A stretch of DNA of 64,000 nucleotides, from positions 62,001 through 126,000 of the forward strand of contig JADEXA010000007.1 of NCBI GenBank assembly GCA_015207365.1. The letters run 5' to 3'. A program made the position numbers and the translations under genes. Source of the stretch: Vacuolonema iberomarrocanum LEGE 07170. GTDB lineage: Bacteria; Cyanobacteriota; Cyanobacteriia; Elainellales; Elainellaceae. Below are positions 16,003 to 25,922 of this stretch, in pieces (position 1 is the stretch's first letter; each line of letters begins with the position of its first letter). The notes beneath the pieces were generated by a model. That model did no database searches, was not told the origin of the DNA, and saw only the letters and a program-made list of their open reading frames with translations.

Positions 16003-18737
16003 GAACCGTCCTCCGGGTCTATTGCTGAATCTGCTGATTGAATTGCTATAGCTGATTTGCGATCGAGTCGTTTACCCTTCCGACAAACCAAGTCATAGGC
16101 ACAGTAGGTACAAGCTTTGTTGTCAATATCAGGTAGAACTGGAAAGTTTCCCTTGCTCAAATGATTCTGACATCGGATCGCGACAGCTTCCAGATCTACA
16201 TCGGAGGGAAGTTTTTTCAGGTCTTTTAGCTTTTTGCCCTTGGTTAGCGAGTAGTAGTAAGCATCGATAACAGACTCACCCGGAAACAGTACCGGAGCCG
16301 CTGCCTCTTTATAAACAGACAGTTGCAAATCGACTGTGGCTTTGCCATCAGCATCTTTGACACCACTTGGAGGCGTTGAACTAGTTTTGTAATCGATTAA
16401 CACCAGTCCGTTATCTGTGCGATCGATACGATCGACATAACCCTTGATAGGAAAGCCTTTCCATTCCCCCACAAAGCAAGCTTCGAGGGCGATCGCCTTC
16501 GCTCTCTCTGGATAAAAGTCATTCCCTTGAACAACCCGGCTCAACGTTTTTAAGTGCTCCTCGCGTTGAGCATCCCACGCCGTTAGGTTGGAAAAATTGA
16601 AGTCGGAGTCCTGTTCCGCTTGCAGAAAAGCCGTTCTCAAAGCTGCGGGATTCGTAATGTGAGTGCGATCGCCCGTTGCTTCCTTAAACAAAATCTCCAG
16701 GGTTTTGTGGTACAAGTTGCCCCGCACATTGGGTGCTAGCGAACTTTCTTCTTCCTCCAACTCCTCCAGCCGCAAGACCTTTTGAGCAAACCAACTAAAC
16801 GGACAAAGTCCTAAGCGAGTAAGTTGGGAAACACTGAAACTGCGTTCTTGCCAATCGATAGAAATGCCAGTGACGCCGTCATACGCATCGTGGGGAGCAT
16901 TGCTTTCCCGTCGTACCTCTACTACCCAAGCATGGCGAGCATGGACAAGTACGGTGTCTTCCCCAGACATGTCAGCTTGATTTTGCAAAACAACTTTTCT
17001 GAGTTCCTGAAGACTAGTAATCGGGAATTCTGGCAGCGTTGTTTCAGTCAGCTCCAATCGCTCAGTATAAGGGCTGGGCAAATATTCCTGGCGTCCGTTG
17101 AGTCTGTTGTATGAGAGAACGACGTGCTCCATCACCGTTTGCAACAGGTGATAAAAATTGACGACATTCTGTCGTGCTAAGGCCGCAGCGGTTGGTAGCT
17201 CCAGGCCAGTTGTTTGTAGAACCTTGCGTTCGTGAAAATCCAGTACCGGATCGTTGTAGATTGGCGTGGGAAGAATCCCCTCTGCCATCCCGACAACAAA
17301 CAGGTAGCGGTAACGGGAACCAATCACAGCCGTAGGGCCATGTAGCTCAACGCCACCTCTAGCCGGATGAACCGAGACCTGGGCGATCGCCATCAGCTCT
17401 TGCAATTCCCTAAAGAACCGTTCGCGGGTCAGCACTTCGTTTATTGGGGTAGCGACTTCTTTCCAAGAGCGATCGAGCTTGCTATAGGCGAGGTTTTCCC
17501 GCGCCCACCTATTGCATGTCCGTCTTAGGTCAAAAGCATAAAGGAGTTGGCGCATCCGTTGTAGCCACTCCGCTCGCGTCGCCTCAAAGGGAAAATCTAA
17601 GACAGCTAAATCGATACCCAAGGTAGGTTGGAAGACCGCGTTCCACTCCGCCAAGTTCTTCGGACGGTTGACACATACCCTTCCCCACATATCTTTATCC
17701 GGATCGCTGGACAGGGGATGGCTCAGAAGCCGTGCGGTTTTCTCGAAGGGAAACCCTGCTTCAACCACATCCATCATCAGGCTCAGCCAAGCTCCCAGAC
17801 GCGTTGTGTTGAGCGGTATGTCGTATAGCAGTCGCAGCGGAATGCCATATTCCCAGGCAATATCCAGCAGCTTATCGCCGTAAGCAACCTCCTCGCCTGC
17901 AACAATGGCGATATCTCTAGGCGAAACATCGTGATTCACCCACAGATCTTTGATCTGCGCTAACGTTCCTCGAACTTCCTGCTCTAAGTCGTTGTAGATA
18001 TAGAGCTTGGCCGCTTCGTTGATGACGGGAACAGTAGCCGTGGATATCACATCGAGGAAGCGATCGCCCAAGCATTGCCCCACCCAATCCGGATGCTCCC
18101 CAGGATCGTCAGACTCAACTGTCCAACCCTTCTCCTCAAGGCATTCGACCGTCAAGGCTATTTCCTTAAAGTCAGGATGGTCGCGCCAGGGCAGCATCAG
18201 GATACTCTGCTCATCGGCGATCGCCTCAATAAAAGCCAGCTCATCCGCCCGAAGCTGCACATAGCCATAGATCAGCAGCGATCGCCTTTCTAATGAGTGT
18301 TCGAGCGATCGCCAATAGGCCTCATGTGGATCGACCCAATTCCCGTCCCGCAGCAACGCCTGATAGGTCTTCGTTACCTGAATCAATTGCGAGATTCGCG
18401 GGGAAACGATCACCTCTGATTCCGGTAAGGACGGACTCGCTTGTAAGAGTTCCTGAATCGCTGGCATCCAAACTCGTGTTGTTCCTTCCAGATTCTTGGG
18501 TGCGGTGGTTTCTACGGCGGCTCGCAAAAGCTGCTGAGCCTTCAGCCTAGGCACCAAATGATAGTGGGGCAGGAGAGTCTGGTAGGCCAGGGTTTTGAGC
18601 TGACAGCTAGGCACTTGGAGCGATCGCGCCGCCAGCCGAGTTGGCGTAATAACTGTGTGCGATCGGCGCAACGATGGATTGGCCAAACGGTGCATCACCC
18701 ACTCATAGGAATTCGTCCCGATGTACAAAGTCCTCAT
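15999..18737 (-). CDS. AddB-like PD-(D/E)XK nuclease subunit
   Basis: This 912-residue protein resembles AddB/RexB: an inactivated helicase-like N-terminal two thirds followed by a RecB-type nuclease. No intact Walker A is present. The C-terminal nuclease has GNLYHKTLEILF, GYVDRIDRTDNGLVLIDYK (in part) and the cysteines of LGLCPFSWF plus CTYCAYDLVC, which make an iron-sulphur staple with spacing CxxCx5C. Region VIGSRYRYLFVVGMAEG is the usual helicase motif IV/V remnant. It is the first gene of the pair and overlaps the AddA-like helicase by four bases. Together they should act as a helicase-nuclease in recombinational repair and destruction of foreign linear DNA. Confidence 0.88.
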   Translation of the reverse strand: MRTLYIGTNSYEWVMHRLANPSLRRSHTVITPTRLAARSLQVPSCQLKTLAYQTLLPHYHLVPRLKAQQLLRAAVETTAPKNLEGTTRVWMPAIQELLQASPSLPESEVIVSPRISQLIQVTKTYQALLRDGNWVDPHEAYWRSLEHSLERRSLLIYGYVQLRADELAFIEAIADEQSILMLPWRDHPDFKEIALTVECLEEKGWTVESDDPGEHPDWVGQCLGDRFLDVISTATVPVINEAAKLYIYNDLEQEVRGTLAQIKDLWVNHDVSPRDIAIVAGEEVAYGDKLLDIAWEYGIPLRLLYDIPLNTTRLGAWLSLMMDVVEAGFPFEKTARLLSHPLSSDPDKDMWGRVCVNRPKNLAEWNAVFQPTLGIDLAVLDFPFEATRAEWLQRMRQLLYAFDLRRTCNRWARENLAYSKLDRSWKEVATPINEVLTRERFFRELQELMAIAQVSVHPARGGVELHGPTAVIGSRYRYLFVVGMAEGILPTPIYNDPVLDFHERKVLQTTGLELPTAAALARQNVVNFYHLLQTVMEHVVLSYNRLNGRQEYLPSPYTERLELTETTLPEFPITSLQELRKVVLQNQADMSGEDTVLVHARHAWVVEVRRESNAPHDAYDGVTGISIDWQERSFSVSQLTRLGLCPFSWFAQKVLRLEELEEEESSLAPNVRGNLYHKTLEILFKEATGDRTHITNPAALRTAFLQAEQDSDFNFSNLTAWDAQREEHLKTLSRVVQGNDFYPERAKAIALEACFVGEWKGFPIKGYVDRIDRTDNGLVLIDYKTSSTPPSGVKDADGKATVDLQLSVYKEAAAPVLFPGESVIDAYYYSLTKGKKLKDLKKLPSDVDLEAVAIRCQNHLSKGNFPVLPDIDNKACTYCAYDLVCRKGKRLDRKSAIAIQSADSAIDPEDGS

Positions 18738-19459
18738 ATCGAGTCCTGCTTTAGAGCATCAATACCCTAGCCGATACATTCCCCAGGATCTTGGCGTCCA
18801 AAACCTCTAACAAGTTCCCAGATATGCCCTCAGAGTAGGGGACGTTAGATGCTCTCTATCAAGCTTTGCCTACTCCTGCTTCCACGATGCCCTGAACTCA
18901 AAGCGACTGCGCTGGCTTGGCTGGAAACGTTACCGAAGTTTACATAGGGCCATTTTGCCTTCGCACGGAGTCCATAGCCTGACACATGTGCGGAGTGCGT
19001 TGCGCAGGGCAGCGACATGTTGAATTTCTGTCCACAGATGCGTTCCTTTTGTCAGAGTTTAGATTGCTAATGCATCCAATTTATTTTTCTCAATTAAGTA
19101 GCTCGGCACGATGAAAAACCAGACCCTAAAAACCTGTGCCGCCCGCGCTGCGGGCGGCACAGGTTTTTAGGGTTTTAGGTTTAATTGCACCTGCCAACTT
19201 AGCATTCTTTATTCGGCTTACCGAAACAAATCCGAACCTCAATCTTTCGTGTGCGGTTATCCCAAATCATTTCGTTCATAGAACCGTACCCACACTTTTT
19301 GAAGGGTCTTTTACTGTATATACATACGCGGTGAGCCAAAAACCAATTAACAACTTTAACTCACACAGTTCAACAACTTATTCGACTCGATTGAATTGTA
19401 ATTCTTTGGCTCATCTCGTTGTTTCCAACACGATCTCAAACAAATGGAGGTATAACGTT
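18738..19459. other. Regulatory and repeat region upstream of hspA
   Basis: This 722-bp gene-free interval holds a perfect 23-bp hairpin (19124-19172) and an imperfect palindrome around ACATGTGCGGAGTGCG (about 18983-19024). A possible promoter, TTGAAG at 19299 with a TATATA-rich segment about 12-17 bases later, would give hspA a leader of more than 120 nt. A long leader could hold an RNA thermometer as described for cyanobacterial small heat-shock genes, but I cannot fold it here. Confidence 0.5.
19124..19172. repeat. Perfect 23-bp hairpin with GCT loop
   Basis: Arms 19124-19146 and 19150-19172 are exact inverted complements (CCCTAAAAACCTGTGCCGCC and onward) around loop GCT. The CCGC-GCT-GCGG centre recurs in the elements at 22063-22095 and, more loosely, 26758 and 34902. 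Confidence 0.85.
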
Positions 19460-19900
19460 ATGGCACTCGTTCGATTAGAACCCTTCCGCGAAATTGATAC
19501 GTTGCAACGGGAAATGAACCGTCTATTTGATGACATCTTCACTCCTCCTACGCAACGCCCCAACGGTCATACTTTCGCTCCTGCGGCAGAAATCAAAGAA
19601 ACCGAAGATGGCATTCATCTGCGGCTTGAGGTTCCTGGCATGGAAGCAAAAGATCTGAACGTTGAAGTAACCGCTGAAGCGGTTTCCATCTCTGGCGAAC
19701 GCAAGTCGGAAAACAAGAGCGAAGAAAAAGGTCTATATCGCAGCGAATTCCGCTATGGCAAGTTCCAACGCGTCATTCCTCTGCCAGCTCGTATCGACAA
19801 TCAAAACGTGCAAGCTGAATACAAAGATGGTGTGCTGAACCTGAACTTGCCCAAAGTCGAAGCAGAGAAAAACAAAGTAGTGAAAGTTAGCCTTGGCTAA
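19460..19900 (+). CDS. hspA: Small heat-shock protein, HSP20/alpha-crystallin family
   Basis: This 146-residue chaperone has the class A HSP20 layout. An N-terminal segment MALVRLEPFREIDTLQREMN with RLFDDIF precedes the alpha-crystallin domain (about 40-130), and GVLNLNLPK is the conserved domain-ending motif. HSP20 proteins hold unfolding proteins in soluble form during heat or light stress and hand them to DnaK, whose gene follows 125 bp downstream. The start at 19460 has a perfect GGAGG nine bases upstream; the longer open frame from 19136 runs through the leader hairpin and is rejected. The hairpin GGGGCAG/CTGCCCC at about 19955-19977 may terminate it. Confidence 0.95.
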   Translation: MALVRLEPFREIDTLQREMNRLFDDIFTPPTQRPNGHTFAPAAEIKETEDGIHLRLEVPGMEAKDLNVEVTAEAVSISGERKSENKSEEKGLYRSEFRYGKFQRVIPLPARIDNQNVQAEYKDGVLNLNLPKVEAEKNKVVKVSLG

Positions 19901-20025
19901 TCATCCATAGCTTCGACGGGCGTGAATGACCTGAAAGATTGACATTCTAGAAATTGGGGCAGGTTTCATTCTGCCCCTTCCTATCATCCCTGTTGCTCCG
20001 GTAGATAAAGAGGAAAGATTTAGAT

Positions 20026-21945
20026 ATGGCTAAGATTGTTGGAATTGACCTGGGTACTACTAACTCCTGTATTGCTGTTATGGAAGGGGGTAAGCCTACA
20101 GTCATCGCAAACGCAGAAGGTGGACGTACAACTCCCTCTGTTGTTGCTTATGGGAAGAATGGCGATCGCCTCGTGGGTCAAATCGCCAAGCGTCAAGGTG
20201 TGATGAACCCGGAAAACACTTTCTATTCCGTCAAGCGATTCATCGGACGTAAAAACAACGAAATTACACAAGAAGCAAAAGAAGTTGCCTATTCCATCGT
20301 TCACGGTAACAGCGGCAACATCAAAATTGACAGCCCTCAGCAAGGCAAGCAGTTTGCACCCGAAGAAATCTCCGCGCAAGTCCTGCGGAAGCTTGCAGAT
20401 GATGCGTCCAAGTATCTCGGTGAAACCGTGACTCGGGCTGTCGTCACCGTTCCTGCTTACTTCAACGACTCGCAACGGCAGGCCACCAAAGACGCTGGTA
20501 AGATTGCTGGACTCGACATCGTTCGGATCATCAACGAGCCAACGGCTGCAGCACTAGCCTATGGTTTGGACAAGAAGAGCAACGAAACCATCCTAGTCTT
20601 TGACTTGGGCGGCGGAACCTTCGATGTGTCCATCCTGGAAGTTGGCGATGGCGTGTTTGAAGTACTCTCGACCTCCGGTGACACCCATCTGGGGGGTGAC
20701 GACTTCGACAAGAAAATTGTGGACTGGATGGCAGAGGAGTTCAAAAAGCTCGAAGGCACCGACCTCCGCAAAGACAAGCAAGCACTGCAACGTCTGACAG
20801 AAGCGGCAGAAAAGGCAAAGATCGAGCTGTCGAGCGTGACCCAAACCGAGATTAATCTGCCGTTCATCACCGCAACAGCAGACGGGCCTAAGCATCTGGA
20901 TCTGACTTTGACTCGTGCGCAATTCGAAGCAATGGCCTCCGATCTGCTCGATCGCTGTCGTAAGCCGGTGGAGCAAGCCCTGAAGGATGCTAAAGTCTCC
21001 GCTCAAGATATCCAGGAGGTTGTACTGGTGGGTGGTTCCACCCGAATCCCTGCGGTACAAGACCTAGTGCGCAAGCTAGTCGGCAAAGACCCATGCCAGG
21101 GTGTGAACCCTGATGAGGTCGTAGCGGTTGGTGCCGCTATCCAAGCAGGTGTCTTGGCAGGCGATGTGAAAGATATTCTGTTGCTCGACGTGACACCTCT
21201 GTCCCTGGGGGTTGAAACCCTAGGTGGCGTGATGACTCGCTTGATCGATCGCAACACCACGGTTCCCGCGAAGAAGTCCGAAGTCTTCTCCACGGCTGCG
21301 GATGGACAAACCAATGTGGAAATCCATGTCCTGCAAGGGGAGCGGGAAATGTCTAGCGACAACAAGAGCCTGGGAACTTTCCGGTTGGATGGCATTCCTG
21401 CAGCACCTCGGGGTGTCCCGCAAATCGAAGTCACCTTTGACATTGACGCCAACGGCATTCTCTCGGTATCTGCTCAAGACAAAGCGAGCGGTCGCAAACA
21501 GTCCATCACTATCACGGGTGCATCAACCCTTGATAAGGGCGAAGTCGACCGGATGGTGCAAGAAGCCGAGCGCAATGCTGATGCCGATCGCGATCGCCGC
21601 GAACGCATCGATGCTAAGAACATGGCCGACTCCCTTGCCTATCAGGCCGAGAAGCAACTCAATGACCTCGGTGAGAAAGTGCCCGAGGGCGATCGCACCC
21701 GTATCGAGGGCATGATCCGCGAGTTGCGGGAGGCGCTGGACAGTGACAACACCGATCGCATCAAGACCCTTACCAACGACCTGCAACAAGCTCTGATGCA
21801 AGTGGGCAGTGCTGTCTATGCTCAGGCCGATGGTGACACGGGTTCTGCCAACGCTGGCTATACCAATCATGCTGGCAGTGATTCCAATAGCGGGTCAGAT
21901 GATGCCGATGTCATCGATGCCGATGTTGTTGGCAGCAGCAAATAA
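20026..21945 (+). CDS. dnaK: Molecular chaperone DnaK (Hsp70)
   Basis: This 639-residue Hsp70 is full length. The ATPase domain shows [22 protein letters not shown] phosphate loop 1, the second phosphate loop in [17 protein letters not shown] and the adenosine motif [14 protein letters not shown]. The substrate-binding domain begins after [14 protein letters not shown] and includes [12 protein letters not shown]. The tail ends [11 protein letters not shown], close to the conserved C-terminal EEVD-like motif of bacterial DnaK proteins. The ATG has AAAGAGG about 10 bases upstream. Cyanobacteria carry several DnaK paralogues; pairing with hspA and the general sequence suit the main stress-inducible type, but the paralogue class is not certain. 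Confidence 0.97.
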   Translation: MAKIVGIDLGTTNSCIAVMEGGKPTVIANAEGGRTTPSVVAYGKNGDRLVGQIAKRQGVMNPENTFYSVKRFIGRKNNEITQEAKEVAYSIVHGNSGNIKIDSPQQGKQFAPEEISAQVLRKLADDASKYLGETVTRAVVTVPAYFNDSQRQATKDAGKIAGLDIVRIINEPTAAALAYGLDKKSNETILVFDLGGGTFDVSILEVGDGVFEVLSTSGDTHLGGDDFDKKIVDWMAEEFKKLEGTDLRKDKQALQRLTEAAEKAKIELSSVTQTEINLPFITATADGPKHLDLTLTRAQFEAMASDLLDRCRKPVEQALKDAKVSAQDIQEVVLVGGSTRIPAVQDLVRKLVGKDPCQGVNPDEVVAVGAAIQAGVLAGDVKDILLLDVTPLSLGVETLGGVMTRLIDRNTTVPAKKSEVFSTAADGQTNVEIHVLQGEREMSSDNKSLGTFRLDGIPAAPRGVPQIEVTFDIDANGILSVSAQDKASGRKQSITITGASTLDKGEVDRMVQEAERNADADRDRRERIDAKNMADSLAYQAEKQLNDLGEKVPEGDRTRIEGMIRELREALDSDNTDRIKTLTNDLQQALMQVGSAVYAQADGDTGSANAGYTNHAGSDSNSGSDDADVIDADVVGSSK

Positions 21946-21991
21946 GCGTCAGTTGTTGCTCTTGAACGATAAATCGCCCATTCAATAAGTC

Positions 21992-22023
21992 AACGGCACA
22001 CCTTTTGGGTGTGCCGTTTTTTT
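21992..22023 (+). terminator. Rho-independent terminator of dnaK
   Basis: AACGGCACACC and GGTGTGCCGTT pair around TTTTGG, followed by an uninterrupted T run, 47 bases after the dnaK stop. Confidence 0.9.
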
Positions 22024-22042
22024 GGCTTTATGCACTATGCGC

Positions 22043-22116
22043 TGAGATTAGAACCAATCAGATTTTGAAAGCCCCGCGCTGCGGGGCTTTCAAAATTGTG
22101 ATCTGGCCTAATCTCA
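22043..22116. repeat. Nested palindromic element with GCT loop
   Basis: The core TTTTGAAAGCCCCGC - GCT - GCGGGGCTTTCAAAA (22063-22095) is perfect. Outer sequence TGAGATTAG (22043) is mirrored by CTAATCTCA (22108-22116), so the whole element is a longer imperfect inverted repeat. Confidence 0.8.
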
Positions 22117-22144
22117 ATGCGTAAGGCTTTGCTGCTTGAGGGAA

Positions 22145-22212
22145 TAATTTTTCTGAGAAAGGGCGTGGTACGCTCCTTCTCGGAAAACACCAGCTTTGGA
22201 TTCTGCATCCCC
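22145..22212. repeat. Diverged copy of the GGATCCAAGTATGAATTTTTT palindrome family
   Basis: CTGAGAAAGGGCG and CGCTCCTTCTCGG form an imperfect hairpin. On the minus strand the flank GATGCAGAATCCAAAGCTGG matches GATGCAGGATCCAAG found before the copies at 26758 and 34902. Confidence 0.6.
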
Positions 22213-22230
22213 CTTATTTTTGCCAGGTGG

Positions 22231-23028
22231 CTAACCGACCGTTGCAGAAGCGGTTTCTGCCCGATACACCACATAATGAGCCGCTGACAGCAAATCGCTA
22301 TGGATGCGGGTGGGGGAGAACTGCATTAGATACTTGTGGCTCCGAATGCCCGACGTGAGAGCGATCGTGCTAATGCGATTGGTTTGTCCTGCCAGCACAT
22401 CTGCCTCGGTATCCCCAATCATCCATGCCGACTCAGATGAAGCGATCGCATACTCATCCATAACATCCGCTAGCAGTTGAATCTTATGCTCCGATTGGTT
22501 TTTGTAGGCAGCTGTGCGATCGCCTGTCCCACGAATCGCCACAAACTTATCCTCTAGCCCATGACGGCGCAAAATTTCCTCTGCCTGCTCCTGGCAACGC
22601 AACGTCACCAAAAATAGTCGAATTCCCTGGCTGTGGAGCAGCGACAACGCCCATCGCACACCAGCTTGAAGGCGATCGCGGTGCAACAACGCAGGCTGAT
22701 TGACCAGTTGCGTCACCCCTGCCAGGAATTCCTCAAATCGCTCCTCTGGTACGCCCGAGCGGGTGGCAATGTCGATATCGGGTACACGGTTTTGCTTCAT
22801 CTGCCAGAAGTGCTGCTTATCGAGAGGCTGCAGTGACAGAGAGATTCCTGTTTTCGAAGACCTGGTTTGCAGAGCAGACAGCGCCATCCGATAGGTCTGA
22901 TAGTAGCGGTCAGACACATCGACAATGGGACCATCGAAATCGCAAAACACAACGGGCGGATTGAGCGATCGCCCCTTACGTCCCCAACCGTGACCGAAGC
23001 CCGGATCTATGGCAATTGCATTTACCAT
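22231..23028 (-). CDS. HAD-family hydrolase (phosphatase-like)
   Basis: This 265-residue protein is a haloacid-dehalogenase superfamily member. Motif I is VFCDFDGPIVDVSDRYYQT, with both aspartates of DxD present. Motif II is LFLVTLR, and motif IV is WMIGDTEADVLAGQ. A helical cap of about 100 residues lies between motifs I and II. Phosphoglycolate phosphatase-like and pyrophosphatase-like members share this layout, but the substrate cannot be chosen. A 16-residue leader precedes the fold, and the ATG at 23028 is the only reasonable start. It is transcribed towards dnaK and has no close partner. Confidence 0.85.
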   Translation of the reverse strand: MVNAIAIDPGFGHGWGRKGRSLNPPVVFCDFDGPIVDVSDRYYQTYRMALSALQTRSSKTGISLSLQPLDKQHFWQMKQNRVPDIDIATRSGVPEERFEEFLAGVTQLVNQPALLHRDRLQAGVRWALSLLHSQGIRLFLVTLRCQEQAEEILRRHGLEDKFVAIRGTGDRTAAYKNQSEHKIQLLADVMDEYAIASSESAWMIGDTEADVLAGQTNRISTIALTSGIRSHKYLMQFSPTRIHSDLLSAAHYVVYRAETASATVG

Positions 23029-23293
23029 TTATGATTATCAACTCAGAGAAAACTCAATACTTGTTTACACTAACAATAACCTTATAAGTCGTAAACAGTA
23101 GAAAGCCGAACCCAAATAACAATAATTTATATTGTTGTTTACAGGGTCTCTATCGCTTGAACCGCGCCACCAGGATTAAAACTGGGTGAAACGTCGCTTC
23201 ACCCAGTTTTGCCAGAAAATAATGTCGCCTTATCGGTCAAACAGCATCCTTAAAGAATAAATCAGTCCACTTCAGACCTACCGTTACAAAGCG
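23029..23293. other. Intergenic region with a hairpin element
   Basis: This 265-bp region contains the hairpin AAAACTGGGTGAA / TTCACCCAGTTTT (23178-23210, loop ACGTCGC) and AT-rich sequence. It carries the promoter region of the HAD gene. No gene is seen. Confidence 0.6.
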
Positions 23294-23749
23294 TTAGGTT
23301 TTTGGCGCTTCTCGCTCTAACATCAGCGTTACAGGGCCGTCATTTTCGATGGATACTTGCATCATGGCACCGAAGCGTCCCGTCTCTACCACCAAACCGC
23401 TGTCCCGTAGCAGCATCACAAACTGCTCATACAATGCCTCCGCTTTGTCCGGAGCAGCGGCTTGGTCGAACGATGGGCGACGCCCTTTGCGACAATCGCC
23501 ATACAGCGTGAATTGGCTGACGACCAACAACCCTCCGCCGATATCCTGCACCGATGCGTCAAAGCGATCGCTCCCTTCCTTAGGGAAAATGCGCAACTCC
23601 ACACACTTCCGCGCCATCCACTCCAGCTCCGCCGACGTATCTGTCTCCGCAATACCCACCAGCAGATTTAGCCCCCGCTCAATCTTGCCAACAACCTCCC
23701 CCGCGATCGCCACCTGAGATGCTCGTACCCGTTGAACAATGACCCGCAT
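23294..23749 (-). CDS. dtd: D-aminoacyl-tRNA deacylase
   Basis: This 151-residue enzyme removes D-amino acids, and glycine mischarged on tRNA-Ala, from tRNA. Family motifs are MRVIVQRV at the start, [20 protein letters not shown] (about 78-97) and the cis-proline motif [10 protein letters not shown] near the end, which forms the active site across the dimer. Length is as expected (about 145-155). The ATG at 23749, directly before the conserved RVIVQRV strand and preceded by AAGAGGGAT, is chosen over an open frame 29 codons longer. Confidence 0.95.
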   Translation of the reverse strand: MRVIVQRVRASQVAIAGEVVGKIERGLNLLVGIAETDTSAELEWMARKCVELRIFPKEGSDRFDASVQDIGGGLLVVSQFTLYGDCRKGRRPSFDQAAAPDKAEALYEQFVMLLRDSGLVVETGRFGAMMQVSIENDGPVTLMLEREAPKT

Positions 23750-24058
23750 ATCCCTCTTCCTTGACCTCACGCTATTCATACGTCCGATCGCAAGTTTTGC
23801 ATAAGTTTTGAGGGAATTTGTTGATGGTGTGGTCACGTCGCAGCCACACCATCAACAAAATGCGTAAGTCCAGACCTGCGTTGGGTGACACACCGCCCAC
23901 GCTACACAAAATCAAGAGTTTTCTGGGTTTTGGCCTGGGACTCAGGTCGAAAGATTTAAACTGTCATTAAAAAGACAAATTGCTTGGGTGTGTTTTGATG
24001 AGAAAGAACATACCTCTGTTCATGCCTATCATCATGCCTATCATGGCGTAGGGGAGTT
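23750..24058. other. Divergent promoter region with palindromic repeat
   Basis: Region between dtd and the PstS-like gene. A 16-bp perfect hairpin (23817-23832 / 23844-23859, TTTGTTGATGGTGTGG) is present. TTTAAACT-GTC-ATTAAAAA at about 23955-23973 vaguely resembles a Pho box but fails key positions. Confidence 0.5.
23817..23859. repeat. Perfect 16-bp hairpin element
   Basis: Arms TTTGTTGATGGTGTGG and CCACACCATCAACAAA around an 11-nt loop TCACGTCGCAG. A related imperfect unit, GTTGATGGTGCGTCACGCTA, lies at about 28073-28105. Confidence 0.75.
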
Positions 24059-25150
24059 ATGGCCAAAAAAAATGAAGCGTCGGCACTGATTGTTTCTTTA
24101 CTCGTCACATTGGGGCTGATTGGGGCAGGAGCCTGGCTATTTTTCCGGCAGGGGAATGTCAATCTGGGCGGTTTGCTATCGGGAAATGGCTCCACCGAGC
24201 AAGCCAATGATCCATCAACCACTGGCGGAACCCAAGGGAATGCAGGAACGACAAGCGATGCCCTTGTTTCCGTATCTACATTCAGCGCCGTTCCCGATAT
24301 TCCTTCTGGGCTATTCAACTACGGGGGCAGCACCACCTGGGCCCCGATTCGAGGTGCTGTCGACCCCATCATCCAGTCAACCCACCCTCAATTTCAGATC
24401 CGCTACACCGATCCGGTTGGACAGCCGCCCGGTTCTAGTATTGGGATTCAAATGTTGCTGGATGGTCAGTTGGGGTTTTCTCAGTCATCTGTACCTCTCA
24501 CGGATGAAAACTACCAGCAGGCCCAACAACGAGGTTTTACGCTTGCCCAAGTACCTGTTGCCATTGAAGGAATTGCGATCGCCGTTAACCCCGACCTCCC
24601 AGTCCCCGGATTGACCCTCGACCAGTTGCGTAATATCTATACGGGGCAAACCACCAACTGGAGCGAGGTGGGTGGCCCCAACTTGCCCATCGTTCCTATT
24701 TCCCGTTCCGATGTTGGCGGAACCGTTGAATTCTTTATCAGTAGCGTGCTGGGCGACGCACCCTTTGGCGACAACGTGCAGCAAGCCGTCAACACCACTC
24801 AGGCACTGCGCCAGCTTGCCGAGTCTCCTGGCGCAATTTATTACGGGTCTGCGCCGGAAGTGGTTCCGCAATGTACGATCAAGCCCATCCCGATTGGCAG
24901 AGAGCCCAATACCCTGGTCGCGCCCTACCAGGAGCCACTGATTCCTCCCAGCCAATGCCCTAATCAACGCAATCAAATTAACCTGGAAGCCTTCCAGAGT
25001 GGTGATTATCCGATTACACGAACCCTGTTTGTCATCATCAAGCAAAATGGCCAAACCGAGCAGCAAGCCGGAGAAACCTATGCCAACATGATGCGAACAG
25101 AAGAGGCGGCAGAAGCCCTAACCAGCTTAGGATTTGTGCCACTCCAGTAG
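24059..25150 (+). CDS. PstS-like phosphate-family substrate-binding protein
   Basis: This 363-residue protein has one N-terminal membrane segment (ALIVSLLVTLGLIGAGAWLF, about 9-28), a low-complexity linker, then a PBP-like binding domain. The start FNYGGSTTWAPIRGAVDPII corresponds to the phosphate-binding GSS/T loop of PstS. LGFSQSSVPLTDENYQQA and PISRSDVGGTVEFF match the serine/aspartate ligand loops of the family. The protein is probably anchored on the periplasmic face. No pst permease genes adjoin, so it may be a solitary phosphate-responsive binder or a signalling protein. TAGGGGAG precedes the ATG. The gene converges on a Crp-family regulator. Confidence 0.85.
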   Translation: MAKKNEASALIVSLLVTLGLIGAGAWLFFRQGNVNLGGLLSGNGSTEQANDPSTTGGTQGNAGTTSDALVSVSTFSAVPDIPSGLFNYGGSTTWAPIRGAVDPIIQSTHPQFQIRYTDPVGQPPGSSIGIQMLLDGQLGFSQSSVPLTDENYQQAQQRGFTLAQVPVAIEGIAIAVNPDLPVPGLTLDQLRNIYTGQTTNWSEVGGPNLPIVPISRSDVGGTVEFFISSVLGDAPFGDNVQQAVNTTQALRQLAESPGAIYYGSAPEVVPQCTIKPIPIGREPNTLVAPYQEPLIPPSQCPNQRNQINLEAFQSGDYPITRTLFVIIKQNGQTEQQAGETYANMMRTEEAAEALTSLGFVPLQ

Positions 25151-25211
25151 CCGGAGTTCGAGATAGCCTTGGCGATTGACGTCGCGGCTAGGCTATGAAC
25201 ATCGGGGCCGA

Positions 25212-25922
25212 TTAGCCCAGGGCCTGTCGCCCTTGCAAAATGGGGTTGTCGGAGGGAAGCGCGATGAAGTTATCGGCATAGCTGCGAATCAGCCCGCGCT
25301 GTCGCAATTTTCCCATTAGGCGGGTCACCGTTACACGGGTTGAGCCGATCGCACTACCAATCTGGGCATGGGTCAGCGACCAGGGTAAATAGTAGCCCTC
25401 GTCGCAGGGTTCGCCAAACTCTTCAATCAGCAGCGTGATGAAGCCAAGCAGGCGATCGATCGTCCGCCGCTGCCCCAGCGTGCTGAGCCAGAGAAGCTTG
25501 CGCTGGTGCTGATAGCGAAACGCATCCAGCACTTCGCGACGAAAATGAGGCCAATGATCGAGGTCATGCCAGTACAACCAGATCACCGAGGTTTGATCGA
25601 TATGGGCATAAGCCTGGAGGGTAAAAGGAGCCTGTGCCACAATTTCAAACGGCTGGCCTGAACCCACAAAGCCCAAAAAGGCATCCTCATCAGGCTGCGC
25701 ACGGGACGCCAAAGATGCATTAGAGGTCCCATTCACCACCTGTGCTTCGCTGGTTAGACGGACAGCACCACGCTCAACAAGGTAGAGCAAACCCGGACGT
25801 GCCGGAATCTTTTCCTCTTTTGCAAAAGAACGATAGCGATAATGCTCTTGTGCCCAATCAGTGATGCGCTGCCATGTCAGAAATGGCCTTGAATTCTCGG
25901 AGGGGGTAGGAGCTGAGTACAT
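25212..25922 (-). CDS. Crp/Fnr-family transcriptional regulator
   Basis: This 236-residue protein has the Crp/Fnr layout: an N-terminal cupin-like sensor half (about 20-130), a dimer helix, and a C-terminal winged helix (about 175-228). The recognition region is LTHAQIGSAIGSTRVTVTRL, close to the GSTRVTVTRLLG helix of NtcA and other cyanobacterial Crp proteins. The cyclic-nucleotide phosphate-binding motif is not evident, so cAMP is unlikely to be its ligand. The general appearance differs from NtcA itself. Target genes and signal cannot be inferred; the only close neighbour is the convergent PstS-like gene. Confidence 0.88.
   Translation of the reverse strand: MYSAPTPSENSRPFLTWQRITDWAQEHYRYRSFAKEEKIPARPGLLYLVERGAVRLTSEAQVVNGTSNASLASRAQPDEDAFLGFVGSGQPFEIVAQAPFTLQAYAHIDQTSVIWLYWHDLDHWPHFRREVLDAFRYQHQRKLLWLSTLGQRRTIDRLLGFITLLIEEFGEPCDEGYYLPWSLTHAQIGSAIGSTRVTVTRLMGKLRQRGLIRSYADNFIALPSDNPILQGRQALG

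Noticed and set aside
19136..19459. In-frame N-terminal extension of hspA
   Set aside because: It reads through the hairpin at 19124-19172 and low-quality leader codons; ATG 19460 has a perfect GGAGG and starts the HSP20 domain.
23955..23973. Pho box upstream of the PstS-like gene
   Set aside because: TTTAAACT-GTC-ATTAAAAA has the spacing of two 8-mers but misses key positions of the cyanobacterial consensus in both halves.
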